Of a DNA stretch of 10,106 nt, positions 1 through 5,301 are shown one piece after another. Origin of the DNA: an uncultured Bacilli bacterium. Its GTDB lineage: Bacteria > Bacillota_I > Bacilli_A > RF39 > UBA660. Under the pieces are notes generated by a model. That model did no database searches. It was given only the letters and a program-made list of their open reading frames with translations, and had not been told where the DNA came from. The position numbers were made by a program, and so were the translations under genes. Location: the NCBI GenBank assembly GCA_944350405.1, contig CALVPC010000034.1, forward strand, positions 1-10,106, read 5' to 3'. The first letter of the stretch is position 1. Every line of letters begins with the position of its first letter.

Positions 1-2
1 TA

Positions 3-1187
3 TTATTCAACTACTTCTGAAACTACTCCTGCACCAACTGTTCTTCCACCTTCACGGATTGAGAATTGAGTTCCTTGTTCAAGAGCAATTGGGTGAATTA
101 ATTCTACAGTCATGTTAACATTGTCACCAGGCATAACCATTTCTACACCTTCTGGTAATTCAATTACACCAGTAACGTCTGTTGTTCTAAAGTAGAATTG
201 AGGACGGTAGTTTGCGAAGAATGGAGTATGACGTCCACCTTCTTCTTTAGATAATACATATACTTCAGCTTTAAATTTCTTATGAGGTGTAACTGAACCT
301 GGTTTAGCTAATACTTGTCCACGTTCAACTTCTTCTCTAGAAATACCACGAAGTAATACTCCAGCATTATCTCCAGCTTCAGCATAGTCTAAAGATTTTT
401 TAAACATTTCAATTCCTGTAACAACTGTTTTCTTAGTTGGTTTAATACCAACAATTTCTACTTCATCATTTAGTTTTAATCTTCCACGTTCAACACGTCC
501 TGTAACAACTGTTCCACGTCCTGTAATTGTAAATACATCTTCAATACTCATTAAGAATGGTTTTTCTGTATCACGTTCAGGAGTTGGAATCCATTCATCA
601 ACAGCATCCATAAGTTCTTCAATTTTCTTAACGTATTCTGGATCTCCTTCTAGTGCTTTAAGAGCTGAACCAGTGATAATTGGAGTTTCATCCCCTTCAA
701 ATCCATATTCGTTAAGTAGGTCTCTTACTTCCATTTCTACTAATTCAAGTAGTTCTGGGTCATCAACCATATCACATTTGTTTAAGAATACAACCATTCT
801 TGGCACTCCAACTTGACGTGCTAATAGAATGTGTTCTCTTGTTTGAGCCATTGGACCATCTGTTGCTGCTATAACTAGAATAGCACCATCCATTTGTGCT
901 GCTCCAGTAATCATGTTTTTAACATAGTCAGCGTGTCCTGGACAGTCTACGTGAGCATAGTGACGTTTTTCAGTTTCATACTCAACGTGTGCTGTATTGA
1001 TTGTTATTCCACGTTCTCTTTCTTCTGGTGCTTTATCAATATTTGCATAATCTACAAATTCTGCTCCACCTTTTTTTGATAAAACGCTTGTAATAGCTGC
1101 TGTTAATGTAGTTTTACCATGGTCTACGTGACCGATTGTTCCAACATTAACATGTGGTTTATTACGATTAAACTTTTCTTTTGCCAT
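3..1187 (-). CDS. tuf: Elongation factor Tu
   Basis: EF-Tu is the GTPase that delivers aminoacyl-tRNA to the ribosomal A site in the cytoplasm. The 394-residue product has the usual bacterial length. Its G domain shows G1 GHVDHGKT (about residues 19-26), RGITIN (59-64), DCPGH (81-85), NKCD (136-139) and SAL (174-176). Domains 2 and 3 follow, with GRGTVVTGRVERG and the C-terminal FSIREGGRTVGAG motif. The ATG at 1185-1187 is preceded by a full AAGGAGGA ribosome binding site (about 1197-1204), 9 nt from the start. It is the last visible gene of the str operon, 82 bp after fusA, and has its own promoter-like sequence in that gap. Arginine is mostly CGT, unlike the AGA-rich plus-strand operon, which fits high expression. 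The stop is TAA, two bases from the window edge, so what follows cannot be seen. Confidence 0.99.
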   Translation of the reverse strand: MAKEKFNRNKPHVNVGTIGHVDHGKTTLTAAITSVLSKKGGAEFVDYANIDKAPEERERGITINTAHVEYETEKRHYAHVDCPGHADYVKNMITGAAQMDGAILVIAATDGPMAQTREHILLARQVGVPRMVVFLNKCDMVDDPELLELVEMEVRDLLNEYGFEGDETPIITGSALKALEGDPEYVKKIEELMDAVDEWIPTPERDTEKPFLMSIEDVFTITGRGTVVTGRVERGRLKLNDEVEIVGIKPTKKTVVTGIEMFKKSLDYAEAGDNAGVLLRGISREEVERGQVLAKPGSVTPHKKFKAEVYVLSKEEGGRHTPFFANYRPQFYFRTTDVTGVIELPEGVEMVMPGDNVNMTVELIHPIALEQGTQFSIREGGRTVGAGVVSEVVE

Positions 1188-1220
1188 TTTTTAATTTCCT
1201 CCTTTTTTTATTTCATTTAT

Positions 1221-1249
1221 ATTGTATCTAACAATTGAATATTTTTCAA
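1221..1249 (-). promoter_or_regulatory. Internal promoter for tuf in the fusA-tuf gap
   Basis: Reading the minus strand, a -35 TTGAAA (1244-1249) and a -10 TACAAT (1221-1226) are separated by exactly 17 bp. Each matches the sigma-A consensus at 5 of 6 bases. The predicted transcript would begin near 1214 and leave a short leader carrying the tuf ribosome binding site. There is no hairpin-plus-T-run between fusA and tuf, so tuf is probably also transcribed by readthrough. Extra tuf transcription would fit the large molar excess of EF-Tu over EF-G in bacteria. The promoter is inferred from sequence only. Confidence 0.6.
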
Positions 1250-1269
1250 CTGTTTCTACCATTTTTTTA

Positions 1270-3339
1270 CTAATTACCACTTTTTTTAATAATTTCTTCG
1301 GCAATTGATTTTGGAACTTCTTCATAGTGATCTGCAACCATTTGGAATGTTCCTCTACCTTGAGTGTTTGATCTAATGCTTGTTGCATATCCAAACATTT
1401 CAGATAGTGGTACCATTGCAGAAAATTTTATAGAATTTCCACGAGATTCTTGCGATAATGGTTTACCACGTCTTGCTGTAATATCTCCCATTACATTACC
1501 AAAATATTCTTCTGGTACTACTATGTCTACCTTCATGATTGGTTCTAATATTACAGGTTTACATTTATTTTTAGCTTCTTTTAGAGCTAAAGATGCTGCT
1601 ACCTTGAAAGCCATTTCACTTGAGTCGACATCATGATATGATCCATCATAAAGAGTTGCTTTTACATCAATCATAGGGAATCCTGCCAAAATACCAGTTT
1701 GTAGGGCATCTTGAAGTCCTTTATCTACAACTGGAATATATTCTCTTGGTACAACTCCTCCGACTATTTGATCTACAAATTCATATCCTTTATCATGATT
1801 TGGTTCAAATTTAATCCAAACATGTCCATATTGTCCACGTCCACCAGATTGTTTGATATATTTACCTTCACATTCACCAGCTTGAGTTATTGTTTCACGA
1901 TAAGCAACTTGTGGTTTACCTACGTTTGCTTCAACATGAAATTCTCTTCTCATACGGTCTACTAAAACATCTAAGTGAAGTTCTCCTATACCGGCAATTA
2001 TTGTTTGTCCAGTTTCAACATCAGTATGAACTTTAAATGTTGGATCTTCTTCAGCTAATTTTTGAAGAGCTATTGCCATTTTATCTTGATCTGCTTTTGA
2101 TTTTGGTTCAATTGCAAGTTCTATTACTGGATCTGGTACTTCAATTGATTCTAGAATAATAGGTTTCTTTTCATCACATAAAGTATCTCCAGTTGTAGTA
2201 TTTTTAAGTCCTACTGCTGCGGCAATGTCTCCAGTGAAGACTTCTGATATTTCAGTTCTATCATTAGCATGCATTTGAAGGATACGTCCAATTCTTTCTT
2301 TTTCTCCTTTTGTACTATTTAATACATATGATCCACTAGAAAGTTTTCCTGAATAAACTCTAAAGAATGTTAAACGTCCAACGAATGGATCTGTCATAAC
2401 CTTAAATGCTAAAGCACTAAATGGTTCGTTATCAGACGGATGTCTTTCATCTGCTTCTCCTTTTAAATTAGTTCCTTTAATAGCAGGTATATCTAGTGGA
2501 GATGGTAGATAATCAATTACTGCATCAAGAAGTAATTTTACACCTTTATTTCCAAGTGCTGTTCCACACATAAATGGGAAGAATTCTGCTTTTAAAACTC
2601 CTGTTCTAATAGCACGCTTGATCATTTCTACTGATATTTCTTCTCCTTCAAGATATTTTTCCATTAACTCATCGTCATATTCTGCGATAGCTTCTAACAT
2701 GATTGTTCTATATTCTTCTACTTTATCTTTCATGTCTTCTGGAATTTCAATTTCTGTAGGATTTTCTTCTGCTCCTCCATCATAGTGATATGCTTTTAAT
2801 GTTATAAGATCAATTACTCCACTAAAATCATTTTCAGCTCCGATTGGAAGCTCTATTGCTGCAGTATTTGCACCAAGTCTATCTTTAACGCTTTGAAGAC
2901 TCATATAAAAGTCTGCCCCTAATTTATCCATTTTGTTTGAGAAAATAATTCTAGGAACAAAATATTCATTAGCTTGTCTCCATACTGTTTCACTTTGTGG
3001 TTCTACTCCAGCGTTCGAATCTAATAATAGTACTGCACCATCAAGTACTCTTAAGCTACGTTGTACTTCAACTGTAAAATCTACGTGTCCTGGAGTATCT
3101 ATGATATTAAATCTATATCCTTTCCAGTAGGCAGTAGTTGCTGCACTTGTAATAGTAATACCACGTTCTTTTTCTTGTTCCATCCAATCCATTTGAGATG
3201 CACCATCATGTGTTTCTCCAATTTTATGAATTTTTTTAGTATGGAATAAAATACGTTCAGTTGCTGTTGTTTTTCCGGCATCGATATGAGCCATAATTCC
3301 AAAGTTTCTTGTTTTTTCTAAACTAGTTTGTCTTGCCAT
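1270..3339 (-). CDS. fusA: Elongation factor G
   Basis: EF-G is the GTPase that drives ribosomal translocation and, with RRF, ribosome recycling. The product is 689 residues, close to B. subtilis EF-G. It shows G1 AHIDAGKTT (17-25), RGITI (59-63), DTPGH (81-85) and NKMD (135-138). Further along are TDPFVGRLTFFRVYSG at the start of domain II, the domain III GIGELHLDVL segment, and domain IV signatures SGGRGQYGH and LYDGSYHDVDSSEMAFK. Domain V ends with PLSEMFGYATSIRSNTQGRG. The ATG at 3337-3339 lies in a 15-bp gap after rpsG that contains a GAAAGGAAA ribosome binding site (about 3346-3354), weaker than those of its neighbours. The stop is TAG. It is a single intact full-length copy. The known fusidic-acid contact regions look ordinary. 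Confidence 0.99.
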   Translation of the reverse strand: MARQTSLEKTRNFGIMAHIDAGKTTATERILFHTKKIHKIGETHDGASQMDWMEQEKERGITITSAATTAYWKGYRFNIIDTPGHVDFTVEVQRSLRVLDGAVLLLDSNAGVEPQSETVWRQANEYFVPRIIFSNKMDKLGADFYMSLQSVKDRLGANTAAIELPIGAENDFSGVIDLITLKAYHYDGGAEENPTEIEIPEDMKDKVEEYRTIMLEAIAEYDDELMEKYLEGEEISVEMIKRAIRTGVLKAEFFPFMCGTALGNKGVKLLLDAVIDYLPSPLDIPAIKGTNLKGEADERHPSDNEPFSALAFKVMTDPFVGRLTFFRVYSGKLSSGSYVLNSTKGEKERIGRILQMHANDRTEISEVFTGDIAAAVGLKNTTTGDTLCDEKKPIILESIEVPDPVIELAIEPKSKADQDKMAIALQKLAEEDPTFKVHTDVETGQTIIAGIGELHLDVLVDRMRREFHVEANVGKPQVAYRETITQAGECEGKYIKQSGGRGQYGHVWIKFEPNHDKGYEFVDQIVGGVVPREYIPVVDKGLQDALQTGILAGFPMIDVKATLYDGSYHDVDSSEMAFKVAASLALKEAKNKCKPVILEPIMKVDIVVPEEYFGNVMGDITARRGKPLSQESRGNSIKFSAMVPLSEMFGYATSIRSNTQGRGTFQMVADHYEEVPKSIAEEIIKKSGN

Positions 3340-3354
3340 ATTTTATTTCCTTTC

Positions 3355-3822
3355 TTACCACTTATAATGAGCAAATGCTTTATTAGCTTCTGCCATTCTG
3401 TGAGTATCTTCACGTTTTTTAACTGCTGCACCAGTATTATTTGATGCATCTATTATTTCATTTGCTAAGTTTTCAGCCATACCATGACCACCTCTTAGTC
3501 TTGCGTAATTTATTAACCATCTAAGTCCTAAAGTTTGTGATCTTTCTTCAGATACTTCAATTGGTACTTGATAGTTTGATCCACCAACACGGCGAGATTT
3601 TACTTCAAGTGCTGGTTTTATATTTTCAAGTGCTTTGTTAAATACTTCAGTTGGATCTTGTCCAGTTTTTTCTTTAATCATATCAAAAGCACTATATAAT
3701 ATTTTTTCTGCTTTTCCTTTTTTACCATCTACCATCATTGAATTAATTAATTTTGTTATTACTTTTGATTTATATATAGGATCTGGTAAAACATCTCTTT
3801 TAACTGCTCTTTTTTTACGCAC
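3355..3822 (-). CDS. rpsG: 30S ribosomal protein S7, GTG start
   Basis: S7 is a primary 16S rRNA-binding protein that nucleates assembly of the 30S head and lies near the E site. The 155-residue product has family landmarks: KRDVLPDPIY near the N-terminus, INSMMVDGKKGKAE, the VKSRRVGGSNYQVPIEV strand region, LGLRWLINYAR, and a C-terminus AVKKREDTHRMAEANKAFAHYKW-like, ending in Trp as in Bacillus S7. The start codon at 3820-3822 is GTG, chosen because the preceding AAAGGAGGA site is well placed and the product begins M-R-K-K-R-A as expected for the family. It is the second gene of the str operon, 35 bp after rpsL and 15 bp before fusA. No internal terminator is visible on either side. Confidence 0.98.
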   Translation of the reverse strand: MRKKRAVKRDVLPDPIYKSKVITKLINSMMVDGKKGKAEKILYSAFDMIKEKTGQDPTEVFNKALENIKPALEVKSRRVGGSNYQVPIEVSEERSQTLGLRWLINYARLRGGHGMAENLANEIIDASNNTGAAVKKREDTHRMAEANKAFAHYKW

Positions 3823-3829
3823 TTTATTT

Positions 3830-3838
3830 TCCTCCTTT
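3830..3838 (-). promoter_or_regulatory. Ribosome binding site for rpsG GTG start
   Basis: On the minus strand AAAGGAGGA lies 7 nt upstream of the GTG at 3820-3822. It is a near-perfect match to the 16S rRNA 3' end and supports GTG as the true start of rpsG rather than a downstream ATG. Confidence 0.85.
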
Positions 3839-3857
3839 ATATATTTTTTGTATTATT

Positions 3858-4268
3858 TTATTTTGATTTTTTAGTTCCATATTTTGAACGAGCTTTTTTA
3901 CGATCTTTAACTCCTTGGGTATCCATTGTTCCACGTACGATGTGATAACGAACACCGATAAGGTCTTTAACACGTCCACCACGAATTAGTACAACACTAT
4001 GTTCTTGAAGATTGTGTCCTTCTCCTGGAATATAAGCATCTACTTCTTTTCCATTTGATAATCTAACACGTGCGTATTTTCTTAATGCTGAATTTGGTTT
4101 CTTTGGTGTTTTTGTTCCTACACGTACACATACTCCACGTTTTTGTGGTGATGCTGTTTCTGTTGTCTTCTTTTCTAAAGTGTTCATTCTTATTCCAAGT
4201 ACTGGAGATTTAGACTTTCTTACTTTGTCTTGTCTTTTCTTTCTTACTAATTGATTTATTGTTGGCAT
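3858..4268 (-). CDS. rpsL: 30S ribosomal protein S12, unusual Ile at the Pro90 position
   Basis: S12 sits at the 30S decoding centre and controls accuracy. It is the classical streptomycin target protein. The 136-residue product is the longer Gram-positive form and aligns with Bacillus S12 throughout: MPTINQLVRK, SPQKRGVCVRVG, TPKKPNSALRK (54-64), YIPGEGHNLQEHSVVLIRGG (79-98) and VRYHIVRG. The streptomycin-linked lysines equivalent to E. coli K42 and K87 are present as K56 and K101. The near-invariant VKDLPG is here VKDLIG, so Ile104 replaces the equivalent of Pro90; the codon is ATC and the surrounding frame is sound. The ATG is preceded by AAAGGAG (4274-4280). It is the first gene of the str operon and is preceded by a divergent hydrolase, not by rpoC as in many Firmicutes. 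Confidence 0.98.
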   Translation of the reverse strand: MPTINQLVRKKRQDKVRKSKSPVLGIRMNTLEKKTTETASPQKRGVCVRVGTKTPKKPNSALRKYARVRLSNGKEVDAYIPGEGHNLQEHSVVLIRGGRVKDLIGVRYHIVRGTMDTQGVKDRKKARSKYGTKKSK

Positions 4269-4320
4269 AACTTCTCCTTTCTACACACATATCCAGGTGT
4301 ATCGTTTTTATTAATTTTTA

Positions 4321-4344
4321 TTAGGTTTACCTAAATAAACCTAA
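4321..4344 (-). promoter_or_regulatory. Stem-loop in the str operon 5' leader
   Basis: On the minus strand TTAGGTTTA and TAAACCTAA form a perfect 9-bp inverted repeat around the 6-nt loop TTTAGG. The element begins about 13 nt after the predicted transcript start and is not followed by a U-run, so it is not a terminator. A tandem 10-bp repeat (plus-strand ACCTAAATAA at 4329-4338 and 4339-4348) overlaps it. As a result the 3' arm could instead pair with the TTAGG that spans the loop, forming a 5-bp hairpin with a UAAA tetraloop. It could be an mRNA-stabilising 5' hairpin, an alternative-fold leader, or a DNA operator. Its role is not known. Confidence 0.5.
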
Positions 4345-4363
4345 ATAAAATTCAAACATTAGT

Positions 4364-4411
4364 AATATATCATTTCATTTTTAATTTGTCAACTTTTTTT
4401 CTTATTTTTAT
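4364..4411 (-). promoter_or_regulatory. Strong str operon promoter with UP-like element
   Basis: Reading the minus strand, a consensus -35 TTGACA (4387-4392) is followed by a 17-bp spacer and TATATT (4364-4369), which is preceded by TGA and so forms an extended -10 (TGnTATATT). Immediately upstream of the -35 is an A-rich tract (4393-4411) resembling an UP element bound by the alpha subunit C-terminal domain. The predicted start is near 4357, giving a leader of about 89 nt before rpsL. This is the strongest promoter-like sequence in the window and fits a ribosomal protein operon. Confidence 0.82.
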
Positions 4412-4425
4412 GTTATTATATTACA

Positions 4426-4440
4426 CATATTTATAATATG
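4426..4440. repeat. Small AT-rich palindrome between the divergent promoters
   Basis: CATATT and AATATG form a perfect 6-bp inverted repeat around TAT. It lies upstream of both the str promoter and the hydrolase promoters, where a shared regulator could bind. AT-rich palindromes of this size are common by chance in such DNA, so the functional reading is weak. Confidence 0.25.
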
Positions 4441-4482
4441 CTTTTTTTATTTTTATATTCATTGTATAAATAATATTTTTAT

Positions 4483-4511
4483 TTGACATTTAGAAGTTTG
4501 GTATTTTTAAT
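4483..4511 (+). promoter_or_regulatory. Distal promoter (P1) of the hydrolase-Mur ligase-ddl operon
   Basis: A perfect -35 TTGACA (4483-4488) is followed after 17 bp by TTTAAT (4506-4511), 5 of 6 bases of the -10 consensus. Transcripts would start near 4518 and carry about 55 nt of leader, including the whole hairpin at 4554-4582 over the hydrolase start. It is predicted from sequence only. Confidence 0.55.
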
Positions 4512-4525
4512 ATTAATTAAATAGA

Positions 4526-4554
4526 TTGTCATATTTTGTGTTTCTTGTTATAAT
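4526..4554 (+). promoter_or_regulatory. Proximal promoter (P2) of the hydrolase-Mur ligase-ddl operon
   Basis: TTGTCA (4526-4531) and a perfect TATAAT (4549-4554) are separated by 17 bp, with TGT just before the -10 giving an extended -10 element. The predicted start is about 4560-4562. That falls at the first G of the SD-like GGTGGTGAT and leaves only about 12 nt before the proposed ATC start at 4573. It is the stronger of the two plus-strand promoters. Confidence 0.75.
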
Positions 4555-4582
4555 TGTTTTGGTGGTGATACTATCAAAACGA
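4554..4582 (+). promoter_or_regulatory. Hairpin covering the SD and start codon of the hydrolase
   Basis: The RNA arms 4554-4566 and 4570-4582 pair over 13 bp (three G-U wobbles) around a GAU loop. The outer part, GUUUUG (4556-4561) with CAAAAC (4575-4580), is perfectly complementary. The 5' arm contains most of the SD-like sequence and the 3' arm contains the proposed AUC start. No U-run follows, so it is not a terminator. An RNA made from P1 would contain both arms, while one from P2 would lack most of the outer 5' arm. The pairing is seen directly; regulation is inferred. Confidence 0.5.
4561..4569 (+). promoter_or_regulatory. Ribosome binding site supporting an ATC start
   Basis: GGTGGTGAT matches 8 of 9 bases of GGAGGTGAT, the complement of the 16S rRNA 3' end. 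Seven nucleotides separate GGTGG from the ATC at 4573. No ATG, GTG, TTG or CTG in the hydrolase frame sits at a usable distance, so this site decides the start call. Confidence 0.6.
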
Positions 4583-5292
4583 CGATTAATAATACTAAAA
4601 TTAATTATATACAATATGGGGAAGGAAAAGACATTTTACTTCTTCATGGATGGGGACAAAATATACAAATGATGAAAATATTAGGTGATCATTTTGCAGA
4701 TAGATTTCGTATAACTATTTTAGATTTACCAGGATTTGGAGAGAGTGATGAACCTTCTAGTGTTTGGAAAGTTGAAGATTATTCTTTTATGCTTGAAGAA
4801 TTTGTAAAAAAATTGGGTATTAAGAAGCCTATTATCATAGGTCATTCTTTTGGAGGAAGAATTGCTATTAGATATTCTTCTAATAATTCTATTGAAAAAC
4901 TAGTTTTATTCGGATCGCCATGTATTCGTTTTGAAAAAGAATTGTCTACTTCTGTTAAAATTCTTAAAAAAATTAAAACTTTACCTGGAATGAATTATAT
5001 TGGCGAAAAGATGAAAAAATATATTGGCTCTAGTGATTATAAAAATGCTAGTCCGATTATGAGACAGGTTCTCGTTGAAGTTGTTAATGAAGATTTATCA
5101 CAATTTGCTAGAGAAATTGAAGAGCCAACTTTACTTATATGGGGTGATCATGATGAAGCTGTACCTGTTTATGAAGCTCGTGAATTAGAAAAAATAATGC
5201 CTGATGCTGCACTTATAGTGCTTCCTGGTTCTCACTATGCTTATATAGAAAATTTACCTACAGTGGTTACTATTTTGAATAAGTTTTTTTAG
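4573..5292 (+). CDS. Alpha/beta-hydrolase fold protein, probable ATC start
   Basis: This is a serine hydrolase of the alpha/beta fold with unknown substrate. Numbered from the ATC at 4573, the 239-residue product has the oxyanion motif HGWGQN (25-30), LDLPGFGESDEPS after strand 4, the nucleophile elbow GHSFGG with Ser92, the acid in WGDHDEAVP (Asp194), and the catalytic His221 in GSHYAYIENLP, so the triad is complete. There is no signal peptide, which suggests a cytoplasmic enzyme. The first in-frame ATG (4669) would remove the conserved first strand and the HGWG motif. The frame is open back to a TAG at 4522 with no ATG, GTG, TTG or CTG. ATC after GGTGGTGAT gives the natural N-terminus M-K-T-T-I-N-N. 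A base error or true non-AUG initiation are both possible. It is the first gene of an operon. The next gene's SD (AGGAGG, 5291-5296) overlaps its TAG stop. A role in wall-precursor metabolism is suggested by context only. Confidence 0.88.
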   Translation: MKTTINNTKINYIQYGEGKDILLLHGWGQNIQMMKILGDHFADRFRITILDLPGFGESDEPSSVWKVEDYSFMLEEFVKKLGIKKPIIIGHSFGGRIAIRYSSNNSIEKLVLFGSPCIRFEKELSTSVKILKKIKTLPGMNYIGEKMKKYIGSSDYKNASPIMRQVLVEVVNEDLSQFAREIEEPTLLIWGDHDEAVPVYEARELEKIMPDAALIVLPGSHYAYIENLPTVVTILNKFF

Positions 5293-5301
5293 GAGGTTAC
5301 A

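Noticed and set aside
894..1079. Plus-strand open frame inside tuf
   Set aside because: It lies opposite a highly conserved EF-Tu segment, has low-complexity Phe/Cys/Ile-rich sequence and no good ribosome binding site. It is a shadow of tuf.
1191..1394. Minus-strand open frame across the fusA end and the fusA-tuf gap
   Set aside because: It overlaps the conserved C-terminus of EF-G in another frame and shows no recognisable domain. It also spans the tuf promoter.
3061..3302. Several short frames on both strands within the fusA start region
   Set aside because: They all overlap the G domain of EF-G, which is clearly the coding frame, and have no supporting start signals.
4281..4303. Possible second hairpin just before the rpsL ribosome binding site
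   Set aside because: Only 4-5 bp pair (UACAC with GUGUA) around a 10-nt loop, too weak to claim as a feature.
4562..4672. GTG starts at 4562 or 4565 as the hydrolase start
   Set aside because: They are in a different frame that closes with TGA at 4670 after about 36 codons and does not encode the HGWG motif. Using them would need a frameshift.
4669..5292. Hydrolase starting at the ATG at 4669
   Set aside because: This start deletes the first beta strand and the oxyanion motif, and no SD lies before it. The frame upstream clearly encodes conserved hydrolase sequence.
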